Shown in pieces: positions 22,331-35,727 of a stretch of 64,000 bases of DNA. The notes beneath the pieces were generated by a model that saw only the letters and a list, made by a program, of their open reading frames with translations, was not told where the DNA came from and did no database searches. How positions within the stretch are numbered: position 1 is the stretch's first letter; every line of letters begins with the position of its first letter. A program made the position numbers and the translations under genes. This DNA comes from Sisyra terminalis (Eukaryota; Arthropoda; Insecta; Neuroptera; Sisyridae): NCBI GenBank assembly GCA_958496175.1, contig OY292277.1, positions 41,923,050 to 41,987,049 of the forward strand. Reading direction: 5' to 3'.

Positions 22331-23056
22331 GAGAAACGGAACTACTAGTAGTTGAAGGAAAAATGGGAGGCAAGCATTCCAGAGAATGATCCCCCACACG
22401 TCATAAGGAGCAAACTAGGCACTCATTATCTGAAACAGCACATTTAACACAGGACAAGGAGAATGATTTAACCAAAATTCAAAACACCAAAGGAAGTAAA
22501 GAAAAGAGAGACTTAAATATCAATTACAAAGTTTTGCCCTGATAAACAGAGTGGAATAAGAACAGTGCACTAAAAATCAAAAAGATTTCAATTATAAGCT
22601 CAAAATAGATCATATTTGAAAATCACAACTTACTAGTTTTTTTCGAAACGTCAAGGAAAAATAGCCTCAATGGTGCAGGAAATTTGGTCAGAAGCTTAAT
22701 TAATTGTTTCTTAAAATTAAGGAACAAGTACTTAAAATTAAGTACTTATTCTTTTTTGTGTCCATAATTTGAACATTTATCCTTAAATTTGGTACATCTC
22801 ATGTATTTTTCCACATTTAGTGAATAATCTACGGGAGTCCGTTTTTCTTTGAAAGTATGACAAGATTATTTTTAAAGATTGCATAGTTGTCATTTTATTA
22901 ATCATCATTTTTTGATGTATAGTACTGTAGATATCATATATCCAAATATAATACTGGAGCACCCTCATATTCGAAATAGTGATGGTTTTTCTTAATTTTT
23001 TGAGAAAAATAGTCACACTAGTAACTTGGTAAAACGTTTCTATGAACTTTTGTGGT
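22331..23056. other. possible LINE remainder, then AT-rich DNA
   Basis: The first 200 bases keep a composition like the LINE remnant before them. AAGTACTT words at 22,725-22,750 form a short palindrome. Nothing else is recognisable. Confidence 0.3.
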
Positions 23057-23553
23057 TAGGAATGCTACATTTATTAGAATATCGATATTAAATATTAAAA
23101 AGATTTAAAAACATCGAAGTTTATGAACGATTTAACGATTTTTTTATGGTTTATACCATCATTTAAATATATTTATATAAAATATATTTGAAACTATTAA
23201 ATACTATACCGTTTAAATGTAAACTTCGTCTGCTTATAATTTTAACGTCGTTAGAATATAATTTAACCACACCTAAACAACCGTTAGTTTATAATCTCAC
23301 GCGTTATATAATAAATTGGTGAAATTCACAAATTTATTTGCATGTGACTGAGAAACATATAAGTTTATCTTTGTTACTTTAGATCATGAACGGGACTGTG
23401 ATGTGGTGCAGTGATAAAATATTCTGCAAAAAGCATCGTTTATGAAGAACAATGTATCTTCGATGCTTTGGCATTCAACATCGATGTTAATACATCGATA
23501 TTTATGAACGAAATATTGACATTTGAAAGAAATCGATGTATCGTTTGCATCCT
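23057..23553. mobile_element. hAT-like non-autonomous element, about 0.5 kb
   Basis: Seen: the left end reads TAGGAATGCTACATTTATTA followed by AATATCGATATT. The right end, inverted, reads TAAGGATGCAAACGATACAT followed by CGATTT. Many ATCGAT, GATGTATCG and TTTATGAACGA words occur in the subterminal regions on both sides (for example 23,110 and 23,505). Known: TAGGGATGCAAxGATACATCGAT-type tips with ATCGATG-rich flanks are characteristic of one group of hAT elements. No transposase remains. The flanking 8-mers (TTTGTGGT and ATTGTACT) match at five of eight positions, so the target duplication is decayed or the ends are slightly misplaced. Confidence 0.5.
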
Positions 23554-25380
23554 TAATTGTACTGCCTGTACAATCTAGTACTTCTTTTTAAAAATTTGTT
23601 GTAACTTTTTAACTACAACTTGACGTAAACTCTTTAATATTTTTAACTCCTGGTCAAAAAAAAAAATAAACTTGATTTACAAATATTTTTCTTAAAACTT
23701 GTTCAAATAGTTAATTTAAACCAAACTTTATAATAATCAATCAAACAAATATTGGAACTTTTTGTGAACTGGCCATTTCTCCCATACGACCTCGGTTTAC
23801 CTTATAGTAGGACAAAAAATATACTTATAAGATTGAAACTTAAATTTTTTGAATTACAAAAATTGTTTTTTTAAACACGTTCTTTGCTTTATTTCTTCCT
23901 AGTTTTGATAAATGATAAATTTATGATTTTAATAGTATAGTTTTTCATTCAAACAATAAAAATAACACTTACATTTTAACATTAAGCTTTTTTTTAAAAA
24001 GCATCCTTATAAATTATTTCTTTTTGGCAAACAAAACAAAAAGTTTTCTATACATTCAAAGCGTTGAAAAATGAAAATCATTTCTTTTTAATATTTATAT
24101 AAGAATATTCTTAAGTAAAAAGTTTAAACTTGCAAATAAAAGTTCAAACATCACAAATAATTTTTCCAATCTTTAACTGTAAAAGCAACAAAAAGTGTTT
24201 GTTATCCACAATTCTTATCTGTAGCATTTTCCGCTTCGAAACATTGATTTTAATAAGTGAATGAAATCATCGCCTCGGCTAAATTCGTTTTAATCTTCAC
24301 AACAATATTAAAAATATGTGCTGCAACTAATTGAATTATTTTCCACATTAACCAAATGAAGGAACGTCGGCTTTCCGGCTTTTCATTGAAAACGTGCACA
24401 CAGCCTCCAAGCCCGAAAGTTCCCCTCAATTTAAAGTTTGCAACACGTAACAAAGTTTTGCATGATCAAATGGCTTTCAGAGACTAATAAATTATGGTTT
24501 TATTAATAAATACTTGAAATAATTAGTGGTTTTGTTCGATAAAAGAGACACGCGGACCGGATGGTCAATTTCTATGAAAACCGACCGATATCTAATTTTC
24601 ATTTGCTTTCATCGCATAAATAATTATTGTGTGCTACTAAATCCTCATCCGTCATATACTATGCCATTATAAATATAAATTCTCTTTGATCTGCAACAAT
24701 TTCGTTGTTTACATGCAAAGTTTATTTATGAGATTGAATTGATTAATCAAGTACTCGTTATTGCTTATAATTAATGAAATTAAACAATTATCGAAGAGCT
24801 TTTTCTATGTAATTTTCGTCAACTATTTGTATTTACAATCAACGTAATTATATAGTTTATTGATTAGACACGGCTTATATATTCTATGTCACATTCAGTG
24901 TTTATTCAATTAGGAGCCAAGGCAGAATGAATTAAAACAAAATTGAGGGAAATTAACAAATACGAGTAGGTATATGGTATATAGATTAATAAGTCTGAAA
25001 TTTAAATACAAGCCTAATAATGTAAAAGCTTGAAATTATGTTGCAAATACAGCAATCAATTTGCCTATTCAACTTTTATGAACAAGAAAAAATTTAAAAA
25101 AACTACTCAAAAGTATGTACTATATTATACAATTTTAGATTTTTTTTTAAAATTTGTTTAGTCCTTAAAAAACCCACAAGATTTGAACTGATATACTTTG
25201 ATTAATAAACAAGAACTCAATGAAAATTTAAATTCTTCACGACCAAACATTTTATTTGAGAAGACTATTAAAATATTGTAAAAATTTTATGTTAAATATG
25301 TGTTTTAAAATTTTGTAAGTATTTTGTTTTAGTTATGATTTTTAATGTATATTTTTTTTTAATTGTTTTGTATAGGTTGC
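23554..25380. other. AT-rich non-coding stretch
   Basis: Nothing firm. A patch at 24,250-24,480 is less AT-rich and open on the minus strand for 67 codons, without family match. Confidence 0.35.
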
Positions 25381-25445
25381 CTGATGAAATTGTAATTTCA
25401 CTGACGAAACCTTGCAAATTGAAATAAATAAAAGAAAATATTTAT
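25381..25445 (+). other. hammerhead-like motif with AT hairpin (retroelement end?)
   Basis: Seen: CTGATGA at 25,381, a short self-complementary stretch (AATTGTAATT), then CGAAAC ending at 25,410. Next comes the hairpin AAATAAATA...TATTTATT and TTTTGGTC. The layout mirrors the motif in the arms of the 9,588-10,008 element (CTGATRA, GAAAC, AAATAAATA, then GGTC), though the bases differ. Inference: the preserved end of a related retroelement. Confidence 0.35.
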
Positions 25446-25583
25446 TCATTTTGGTCTATTATATCCCGAATTTTTTTTATTATAAATTAATTTAGGCCTG
25501 AAACAATGGATATTAAAATATTCTATACTTGTTGTTTAATATTTTTTGTTCCTGAAACTGAACATAATATTTTGAGCTAAATT

Positions 25584-26159
25584 AGTGGTTCCAAATGGTG
25601 CACCGTGGCGCCCTGGGGCGCCACGACTCTTCTGTTAAAGATCCGTGAAAATTTTCCTATGCAATATAGTGTCATTGATATTAGCACTTTGTAAAATGTT
25701 TCTCGAACCAACGTAAATTTGGCTAGTACTCTATTGAGGGTTGGAGAACCTGTGGCTCTTTGACCCTACCCCAATGATTCTTTAAATGCCAAAGTCTAAG
25801 TTTTAACTTTTCCGAAAAAAAAGAAATTAAATCTTGCACTAAGAACCGATTTAATAAATTGAAATAAATTTACACTTCAATTTGACTATTTTGTTCAATT
25901 TTAGTGGTACTAAACAAAAGGATCATTTTAATCAAAAAGAGATCAATTTCTTCAAAATTTGACTTCTTACACCATAAAAGTTGAGAAATGATGTCGGAAT
26001 AAATAATTTCGCAAAAGTGCTTTACGGGAAACCTAGTGTGGAGGACCGTTGTAAATTGGATGTTTATGCATTGGTTTGCCTTGAGATTTAAGATGGGGTA
26101 CCATGGAAAAATTTTGATATCTAAGGGGGCCAGAACCCGAAAAAGTTTGGGAACCCCAG
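25584..26159. mobile_element. hAT-like non-autonomous element, about 0.58 kb
   Basis: Seen: the left tip AGTGGTTCCAAATGGTGCA is followed by the perfect palindrome GTGGCGCCCTGGGGCGCCAC (25,605-25,624). The right tip, inverted, reads CTGGGGTTCCCAAACTTTTT, then CGGG and GCCCCCTTAGATATC. Known: CAGTGGTTCCCAAACTTTTT-type tips belong to a widespread hAT group. The interior lacks a transposase, and the 102-codon minus frame (25,870-26,178) has no hAT motif. No clear 8-bp duplication was found. The right end is far better preserved than the left. Confidence 0.5.
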
Positions 26160-26819
26160 AATTAAAAGATAATAACATAACAAAAAATAAAGAGGCAAAA
26201 ATGTACTAAAGTGATCCGAAAATCATCGTTTTCAAGGAGTGAGCATTCCTTATAATGTCAAATTTTCTCAACGGATTTTAAACAATACACTTTTTTAAAA
26301 GGGAATGTAAAAAAATTGTCATAAGAGACGTTTTCTTCCAGAAAAGAACCTGAGTATTTTGGGCTGATTTATTCATAACGTAACTGTTTAAAAAAACATC
26401 CTCATTTCATCCTTATAACAAACTTATGTTTAACGTTTAGTTCAGTGAAAACTATAAAAAATTAAAACATATAGTTATTATTCTTTTGTTTCTATTTTTT
26501 ATTTAAGTCTAGAAAGGTTAGAAGCATTGCAATACTTGCAAATGCTTCGGGTGATTCATAATTGAAATATTTCTTCCCAAGAAAAAAATTAAAACTCATA
26601 AAAACAAACAGTAGAAAATTGTTTTGCTTGAATAAAACAATTCTATACTTTTCTATTTAAAATATTTAATTACTTATTCCAGAGCTTAACATTTTTAAAG
26701 AATATATTCCCCAATATATTCCCCATCTAACCATTCCGTTTAGTTTCTAGCATTGATATATTGTATTGGTCATTTAAAAAGTATCCATGGTTTTTTGGTC
26801 ACAAAATGAACAGTATATC
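26160..26819. other. AT-rich non-coding stretch
   Basis: Nothing recognisable. Confidence 0.35.
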
Positions 26820-27180
26820 CTTATATAAACAATCAGGAACCAAAATAGATCAATAAGAAAGGAATCATCTTCCATCATGGCAATGCTAAATCATCCACAT
26901 CTCATACGACTTAGGAAAAATTGATAGAACTTAGCCAGGAAATTTTGCTACATCCACCGTATAGCTCAAATCTTACCCTATGATTACCATTCGATCATTG
27001 TAAAACTTTCTTCAAGGTTAAAAATTAAAGGATTGAAAAGCAGCTGAAAATCATTTGGCTAAGTTTTTCGCCGATAATTCGTAGAAATTTTACTCTTTGG
27101 GAATAATTTAGCTGCAAGAAAAATTGCGTAAGATGAAGTCACATAATATGTGCTTAAATCATTTTGATTTTCATTATAGA
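26820..27180 (+). pseudogene. mariner-family transposase, C-terminal half, decayed
   Basis: Seen on the plus strand: INKKGIIFHHGNAKSSTSHT, then EKLIELSQEILLHPPYSSNL near 26,905-26,980; NFLQG near 27,010; AAENHLAKFFADNS near 27,040-27,080; KFYSLGII and LQEKLRK to about 27,140. Known: this is the second half of a mariner transposase, which cuts and pastes at TA sites with a D,D34D triad. The second Asp (in HQDNA) is replaced in HHGNA, and the third lies at a frameshift in the degraded YSPDLAPSDYH block, so it is dead. The pattern is closest to mellifera-type mariners, by eye. The 5' half is absent. Immediately downstream begins the unrelated 0.9-kb repeat. Confidence 0.8.
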
Positions 27181-27238
27181 AATTTTTTATCCAAACATTG
27201 CCTAATTCAACGTGTAGATTTATTAAATTACCTTTTAT

Positions 27239-28110
27239 ATAAGGTACACCGGAAAGTAATTTGGTCTAAGAACCTATATTCATTCAATTGCCATTTACCT
27301 GCTTATTTCACAGTGGTTCTAAGGACATTTAATAGTTAGAGTGCCGTATATACTTAAAAAAATAACTCATTATTTTTAATTCCTAGATCAATATTGGAAA
27401 AAAGGACCCAAAAACCGAAGGAGTACAAATTTGCTACTATATGGTCTTCGAGTTCCACAGGGCAGCAACGCAAAGTTGTTGCTAAAACATTTTCAATGTT
27501 TATCTAAGTGCTTTAGATGTTTATGAATGCCAAATGAGTTGTTTTTAATTTTGAATTCGATAATTTTCATTTTTTCAACTGGTACAAACGAAGAATGGCC
27601 AATAATTTGACAAATAAAAAGTTAAGGGAAGAAATGATACCAATGGTATGCCAGAAAGTCGAAGATTCAAATATTCCTAATCAATTTTGGTTGACCAAAA
27701 ATGCTCAAAATTGTTAACAAAGAAAATTTTATGCTGTAACGCAGTATTGCACGGTTGCTCTGCAGACAAAAAGTCCTAGAAAAACACTTATAAATTATAG
27801 TAGGGGGTTTGTATTACCATACCCACTGTAATCATTCAAAGTAATTCCATCAGGTTTCTATTTATTTCAGTCGTTACCAAATTTACTATGTGGTAAAAAA
27901 AATGAAAGTTTAAAAGATGTTCAAAGATGTAATTTTTGGATATTTTCTTTAGTAATCAATTTATTTATACTAATTAAGTATTAAAAATTTGTACATTAGA
28001 TGTCAAAACGTTGATACTATTGAGGTTATTATAATATAGATTTATAATCAAAAGTTGTAAGAAAATGTTTCTTAATTAGATATTAAGAAAATGAAATTAG
28101 TTCCCGGTTG
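27239..28110 (+). repeat. unclassified 0.9-kb interspersed repeat, copy A
   Basis: Seen: this segment aligns along its length with the reverse complement of 55,625-56,528. Shared landmarks, in order: CGGAAAGTAAT, CATTCAATTG, CACAGG.(T)GGCAACGCAAAGTTG-type words, AAGTTAAG.GAAGAA, TTGTTAACA.AGAAAATT, TATGCTG/ACAA, GATGTCAAAACGTTGATAC. A broken reading frame is shared as well: MIPMVCQKVED here against VIPNPCQTVEE in copy B, and LTKKILC against LTEKILC. It is therefore an old protein-coding repeat. The family is not recognised. The first bases (AGGTACACCGGAAAGTAATT) faintly resemble a mariner tip, and the block before the frame faintly resembles a piggyBac tail. Neither is convincing. Confidence 0.7.
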
Positions 28111-28220
28111 GCCCGATATTTTGTTTTCTTGTTTCCTTCCATGTGTTTATAAGTAATTATAACAGAATTTCTTTTATTTTTTCAATGATGCAAATAACTA
28201 TAAGGTTTCACTTCATTGAA

Positions 28221-28285
28221 TTTTTTATATTTTATTTGTTATTTATATTTATTTATATTTATTTTTTTTATATTTATATATATTG
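28221..28285. repeat. TTTATAT simple repeat
   Basis: Seen: degenerate tandem runs of TTTATAT and ATTTATATTT over about 65 bp. Confidence 0.8.
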
Positions 28286-31200
28286 AATATTTTATATTTG
28301 GTTTACCTGAGGCTCTCTTCTCATTAATTCAAATCACATTTTGAATTTTACTCTGTAAGTTTTAAATTCAAATAGCGAAATTAAATTAATTATACCGGGG
28401 ATTAGCTCTCGTAATTTACACGTTTGTTTATGCATTTAAGCGCCTTACTTGAGTCTAAGATTTCATGCTACAGCTTACTGATTGTTGAAGATTTATTGTA
28501 TCTAATCCACGAAAACAAAAGTCGGAAAATTGTCGACGTTTTTGAATCAGCGACGACAATAAATTGCAATGATATTTCTTAAGATTGTAAAGCTCACTCC
28601 CTATATCACGCAATGCATGATAAGTCAAGTTAAGCTCGGAGCGAAGTCGTCGCCATGTAAACATTTAAATTGAAGTAAGAATGCTAGAATTTGCTCGTAA
28701 GCGTTTTAATTATCTTCTCATTAATTTCCCTTTCATGTTTAACTGTTATTTCTCAAATAAAATATTTGTTATTATAATATGTGTGTATGTGTGTTGTGAG
28801 TTTATAACGCTTTGCTATTCAAATTATTCCCGGATTATGCTCACTTTAAAAAAGCTTCCTTTGAGAATACGAGGCAAATTGTTTTCCTTATGAATTAGAA
28901 ATTACTTTCTTCACATAATTTCTAACATTTTCTTCATTCCATTATCTGGTTATAATCACGTTGGGAATGACTGGGAACGAACAAAAGACAAAAGGAAATA
29001 CTTTTCGACCGTTTTTCATATTTTTCTTATATGATATAGCTACAAAGTTTCACATTCCATACTTCATCTTCTATATTCGCTCCATCTAAATCTTATACTC
29101 AGGGTTTGATACTTTAACACACCCTTCATAATATCGGAATCCAAAAACTCTCTTTTAACTTGTAGAGATTAAATGATGAATTTTCTATGAAATTTTTCTA
29201 CAAAACGATAAATTTTGCATTACTTTGCATTTTAGTGAAGCGTTTGGTATTCAATATGCCTCGTGCTGTATTTATTGTTGTCGTACCGTGCGCAATTTTT
29301 ACTTTTTCTACAAAAGGTTTCAAAGAATTTAATCCTAAAACATGTATAAACCCTCTGTGGGGGTCGGTAAGACGTTCACATACTGACAAAATATGTTGAA
29401 TCTGTTCGGGGGAGGTGTTTCACCTTTGTTGAGAAATTGTAGCGACAAAGGGGTGACTCTGTACATATCCTTTTATTACGGTCACATTACAGCGTCATAC
29501 CTGAATCACAGATTAGACGGGTCATGCAAAGAAAAAGAACTTGCACGTTTTATCAAATAGAATCACATATATAACTTGTGCTTTAAAATATGAAATTTTC
29601 CCAGCATAAATTAAAATAAAATAAAAATACTCGTATAAATCAAAACTTTCTTAAGGTAATTTGTGAGATTTTTTTTAAAATATTCAAATTTCCTGTTGAA
29701 AGATAAAGAGAAAAAGCTGCAGATATAATTGCAAATGAGGAATGAGCTTTTATTAAGAGAAATATTTTATGTTGATTGAAATAGTTTTAACTTTAGTTAA
29801 GCAGTAAATTTTTAATATATACATGCAATTTTTATTTTTCCATAAACATCATGTACAAACTAAAACAGTATTTTTGCATTAAGAACATAAAGATAAATAA
29901 ATTATATTATAATTTCTTTTTGAATTCCATCATATATTTCTAAAATTAAGCATGAAATTCGGTAAAGGTTGAAAAATGTTATATGAAGTTAACACAATTT
30001 AAATAAAAATTATATGGGTTATATATTTCAAAAATATTTCTATGAAAATTATTCTATAAAATATATCGATGGTGCTAAACTTTATGTAGGTACTAATTCC
30101 CCACCAGTTTCAAATATTCATTCTCTGAATCCTTTTAAGTAGAAAAAATTAATAAATTATGATTTTTATAATTCAAACTTAAAAGCATTTACCTACAGCT
30201 TATTAGATAGAATATAATCCTTAGATGAAGAAAACAAGGTACTACGTTACAAAGCAATACAGAGGTCTATATGGGCTAATGGAATATTAAATATTTCCTT
30301 ACTATATAAACAGTAAAAAGATACATTTGGATACCGAGCTCCAACTATTAAACAACAAATAATAAGATATAGCAAAGTTTACTTTAAAAACTAGACTACC
30401 ACACCAGTGATGCACCCCCAAAACTTTTCCAAGAGTTTCGCATTTGCAATAAAAAAAAACATTTAATTATTTTAAAAATTTCCAAATAACCAAATAATTT
30501 TCCCTATATTCTTTCGATTTGGATTGTTTCACCTGGGTATTATCTGTCAAGTTATAGCTCCTCAACAAAATTACTACATTGGGACAGAGCCGGAATTAAA
30601 GATCTGGAATCCATGGGGCAACAAAGGAATGGAGGCTCCAAGACCCCAAATTAGTTTCCTAATAAAACGAAAGTGAAACCAAATATAGATTTTTTTATTC
30701 TTTAACAAACATTTAAATATAAATATAATTTATACATTATATTACAAAGGTAATATAAATGTGAACCTCCGCCAAACCCGCAAGACTGACTCACTGAACC
30801 CCTGGGATTAGACTAAACCAAGTGTAAGGACTACAGGAATATATAATTTTACAATTTACTAATCTGTGCTTCATTTTGTATTTACTCTTAGTAAATTTGG
30901 GATATAATTTTGCTAAATATGAATGGCGAGTATCAAAAAAAAAATATTTTAATGTTCAAATATTACATTAAAGGGAAAATGGATTATGCATAAATTGTGC
31001 CAGAAAAATTTGATTAGTGGATCTCCATATATGTCATTTATGTTCGACTAATTATTTAGCTTCAATGCTTGGTTGGAGTTTGAAATTCGAGAAAAACGTG
31101 CCGAAATATAGGAGCAAAACCGAAACTATATTTCTGAGCTTTAGTGTGACATTTGCCCTTGGTATAGCAAAAATTCTCCACAATGGTTGTATTTTTTATA

Positions 31201-33149
31201 ATTTAATATTCCAAAAGAAGGATAAATTTTTATAAACAATAATATAGTTGACACGTTAAACTTTTACGTTAAACATGTGTATTCAAATATGTCTTAAGCG
31301 TATGTCCCTTTTGGAGCTAATCTAATCAAATCTGAAAATTAAACTTCTATTACTAAGCAAAATACAGTGATTTTGTTCTCAGTTTAAACTGCGAATTAAC
31401 TTCCTAAAACTAATTATTTTATATGATATTTTAATCTAGTCGATATAAGCTAAGTCCTCGTGATCGGGATATATAGAAAGCTTGGCAATTTTAATGATTA
31501 ATTACCTTTATTCTTAATATTGCGAAATAAAGCCCCGTTGAATTTTTAAACCAAATACTTAATAATATTATCAATATCTCAAAATTGAATTTTTATGGTC
31601 TTTAAAAGTGTGCAATGAACGTAATAAATATCTCTCAAATTTTTCCTTAAATTGAAACTGAGGGTAATAACCAAAGAAGCGTGTAAGAAAACTTATAAAA
31701 TAAGGAATAAATACATAAGAAATCAATGGTATAAATAGTTATAAAAAAAACTTCTTTAACTTGTCTAAAAATTAATATTGATTTAATAAAAATCAATGAA
31801 CATAGGATAATAACACAAACATATTATAAATAAGTTGTAATATTAAAAATGAATAAACTATAAAAGAGACTTATAGGTCAGCTATACGTTATCACTGAAT
31901 TCAGGAGTTAGAGATGGTTGACTAAAAAAATGCAATTTTTTATCTAGTAAGACAATTGTCGAATTATTTTTTCAAAGTTGAATTATTCAACCCTTTTAAT
32001 TCTTTCCTTACAGCTAAATATTTAAAAAAAACGCAACAAATTAGGGTGCTTATACTTCGATTAGTTTGACAAAACTAATAATTAAAGGTTAATTCGTTAG
32101 CCTAAAATAAATAGCAAAATTTGTAATTTTTGATCGAAAATTATGAAGATTTTTTGTTAAGGGTCGTAATTGCTAATTATCATTGTTTGTTATCGAAACT
32201 AAATGTATACTAATACTATTGGAAATAATTTATCTATTACGCAATTAACTTTAAAAAATAATTTATATCTGATTAGTTGATTTCAATTAAGCTATTCTAA
32301 ACGGAAAAATAGACAGGAAATGTTTGTATTTTAAATATTCATTGAGGATTAAAAAAATATTTTTTCCAATTTACAATACAAATCGACATTTTGAATAGTT
32401 TTTTAGTTAATTTTGTCAAAACTTTCATTAAAATAAAACCAACAAAAAGTGAAACATTTAGTGGTAACATCTCCTCCTCCTTCGGAAAGGCAATCGTTGT
32501 TGCAACAGTTAAATTTGAATTATTCCTTTTTTTGGTTTGTTTATCAAAAACGAATAAAATTGTTTAAAAATTAAACACCCAGTTATTAGTTATATTTAAC
32601 TTATGCTAGAACTTTCAACCAAAGAAAATTCTTCAATTGGAAAGATCGAAGTTGTAAAGCTCAAAACCGTGGATGCGAAAATCTCACTTGGTTTTTGTTG
32701 AAATTAGACTCGTAAAGTAAAAAGCTTAAGAGCTCGTAAAGTTCAAGTTGTTGAAAAGTATGTGAAAATTTTAATTTTAGTCAAGTATAAAACTTGCAAA
32801 CTAATAATTTCACCCTACTGCCGTTCATAGCGAAAAACTAAAACCTTTCGTAACATAAATAAAAGTTTTCGTATCGAACTCTCGTAAATCGTCCGATAAA
32901 TCGGTCTCAGGTTTATTTCAGCACAGCTATGTAAAACAAATTAACTTTGATAAATATTATCATTTTCTTTGCTTAATTTTTCATCGTTTTTTTTAAGTGG
33001 CATTTTTTTATAGTGTGCAAATGAAACTATTTCTGTGCTAAGTTGACATTTTTTTCCAAACACTTGGCACAAATCCATGGAATTGCTCATTCAGACGTCT
33101 ATCTAAACATTTAAATTCCAGTTTTCGAGAGTGAACTGTACACTGAAAA
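28286..33149. other. long AT-rich stretch without supported genes
   Basis: No supported gene. Frames at 28,455-28,664, 28,681-28,893 and 29,187-29,399 (both strands) are unassigned. The 29,190-29,480 patch is less AT-rich. At 30,592 the sequence CAGAGCCGGAATTAAAGATC followed by ATGGGGCAAC looks like one tip of a hAT element, but no second tip was found. Otherwise nothing. Confidence 0.3.
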
Positions 33150-33690
33150 GTATTAAAAGTAGTATATGTTGGCACAGTTGAGCAATCGTTTATCTACATA
33201 ATTGTTGTACCATGGGAATGGGACTCGAGCAAAAGAAGGAAACGTTTGTCTTAACATCGCGACACCCCCGACTGATTTATAACGTTTGAACATTGTCGTA
33301 ATAAAGCATTTACATTTAAGTGAAGAGAACAGCTCCCCAAACAACCCCGTGATCGACGCCCCAAAAAACACAACCCTCCAACAATGACTACAAGTAGCAA
33401 CAGTAAACGACTCTAGAATTAGTTAACTTTTTACCTTACCTCGTACGATTTTCGCTCAATATAAGACATTCAAATAAACATCTTAATGATTTTAAACAGT
33501 ATGATTCCATATTCATTCCACTTCTGTAATTTAAGTCACGAATCAATGCGAACTTGTTTACAAAACACACACATAAGCAAATGTCTTTCGAGCCATTCCC
33601 TTATTTTCCGCATTCTTCCAGCATCTGATACCTTCTTCGCACTGCAATGCGGTTGGTCGACATTTATAGACAGTTTACTTTTTTCATTTT
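33150..33690 (-). promoter_or_regulatory. GC-richer island, possible promoter or exon
   Basis: Seen: this block is richer in G, C and CpG than the tens of kilobases around it. On the minus strand it has TATAAAT near 33,662, ATGTCGACC starting a 20-codon frame just after, a donor-like CGAG-GTAAGG near 33,440, and an acceptor-like AATTCTAG just beyond. After that comes a frame with the hydrophobic run LLLLLVVIVGGLCFLG near 33,395. On the plus strand a 94-codon frame (33,486-33,770) covers the same island. Inference: a promoter with 5' exon, or a conserved regulatory element. No protein family is recognised and the parts do not add up to a clear gene. Confidence 0.25.
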
Positions 33691-35490
33691 ATTTCATTGC
33701 TCTTTTCATCGACAATTTATTAATACGAACTAAGGAAAAACACTCGAAATTGAAACGACGAATAGAATAAAATTGGTATTTAGCAAACATCGTCAACTTG
33801 AAAATACAAGTAAATGGGATCACGTATAAAGAAATTTCATCGGAATATCGGAAAATCATAATTTATTTTAAAGCAGAACATTTGTCCTTTATTTTCATGC
33901 TTGACATAGATTTACAATTTGTTTAACAAAAACCCCGTTAGAGGTACCTACGCAGAGCTTTATTTTCTTTGAAACATGAGAAAAATCGACATTAGTATTC
34001 ACGAACCAAATACTGTAATGACTTCAGAAAATTACTGCTTAAAATGGACATAAACTTAACTTGATGGTTTGAGGAAGATATTTGATACGCCCAAAGGGTA
34101 AAGCGCAGCAAAAGGTTTGAAATGAAAAATACGAGCTTTTCGTGAACTAGCTAAAGCTTCACTAATTGTGTATGTATTTAACCCTTATTTTGAATATTCA
34201 GATGTGACACATTTAATTAGTAGAAATAAGATATTTTATTTGTGCAGCAGTAAATAAATGATGGCCGTTTAATTAGTTTCTTCATTGTCAATTAATCGTT
34301 GGTAATTGGTTTTCACGAACATTTCAATTGACTTTTAATTTGTGTGAAAGATAAGGTATTTATGTTATGTGAGTTAAATTGACACCAATTTAATAAAGGG
34401 AAATTGAAAAATACAATTTGCTGAACAATTCAATTACGGAAAATTTCAAACAAACGGACAATATTGAAACAATTTTCTTTTCTTTATTTTAGCCTACATT
34501 TTTTAAGGCAATGAATTTTTGAAAGAAAAACATGTCAATATTTCTTATATTTCTTTGTTTTATTCAAAGAAAATGCATTTTTTCTTATAAAATAGCAATT
34601 TGTTTGGAATATGCAAATACATTTTTTAAGATTTGTATCGGTTTAAATGTTTTTGAAGATTTAAATTGAGAAAACAATTCGCCTCGTTTATGACTTAAAA
34701 CGATTCCTTTTTTTTCTCCTTCGTTACGTATTTTTCCTCGAAAACTTTTTTATTGAATGTAAAATTCAACATGGGGAACAACACTAAATATTTTAAGTGA
34801 AAAAGAAAATGGAAACGAACATTGTAGGTATAATTATCATCGCAACTTTGTATTATGCACAGATTATAATTGAGTGCCTTTCTGAGTCCATAATTTCAAT
34901 TTTTAGTTCAAAATTTACACATTTATTTTCCAAAACTAAAACATCTGGGCTTAAATTAATTTTTAACGTATACTTTGACTACCAAAATTAAATCTTTAGT
35001 GAGGCCAATTTAATAATATTATACAACAATCAACTTAAACTAACTAATTAAATCTTAAACTTATAAAAATTATATTTTCATAAATTTAAATAAGGCAATA
35101 AGACTTGATTAACCACAACAGGTGGAAGAAACCTTCACATGAGCGTTTAAAATGGAAAATCATGCGATAAATCTAAATTGAAGAGACAAATTTACGTCCC
35201 TAATAAAGAATAGTTATGCATCATCGATAAATTGCATCACTTTTTAATGGGGAAAAAGATGATCGCAAATTTGGGACGAAAATTAAACATAAGGTAAAAG
35301 GATATTTTCAATACTGGGATGTTATGAGAAATAATATTTCTATCTATAGAAGAGTTTTCAGATTTTTTATTTTTTTTTATTTTCAAATAAATTGCACAAT
35401 CTGCATAGGGTTGCAATAAGTGCATTCAATCAATAGACAATCACATGTCAGCACTAGTCCCAGTAGATTAGTGCTGTATAAGTACAAAGA
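33691..35490. other. AT-rich non-coding stretch
   Basis: Nothing recognisable. Confidence 0.4.
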
Positions 35491-35727
35491 TTTTTATTAA
35501 TCTATAGCAACAATAACAATAATAATAATTCTTATAACAATAACAACAATCATAAATACACTTAATAGCAGCAATAAGAACAATAATAATAGTCTATAAT
35601 AACAATATCAATGCTAATAATAATGTGAAACATTAATATATAAGTAATATATAAAAATAAAGCTATATAACAAGAAATAATAATTTGGCAATAAATAATT
35701 AATAGGAATATTTGTTTAGTTACAAAA
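35491..35727. repeat. degenerate ATA/ACA trinucleotide-rich tract
   Basis: Seen: runs of AACAATAACAATAATAATAA-like sequence with many interruptions, from 35,500 to about 35,650. It lies just 3' (on the minus strand) of the Jockey stop codon at 35,728. It is therefore best read as the element's 3' UTR and simple-repeat tail, partly expanded. Confidence 0.7.

Noticed and set aside
30592..30670. CAGAGCCGGAATTAAAGATC and a G-rich continuation, like the tip of a hAT element.
   Set aside because: No matching second tip or target duplication nearby, so not listed as an element.
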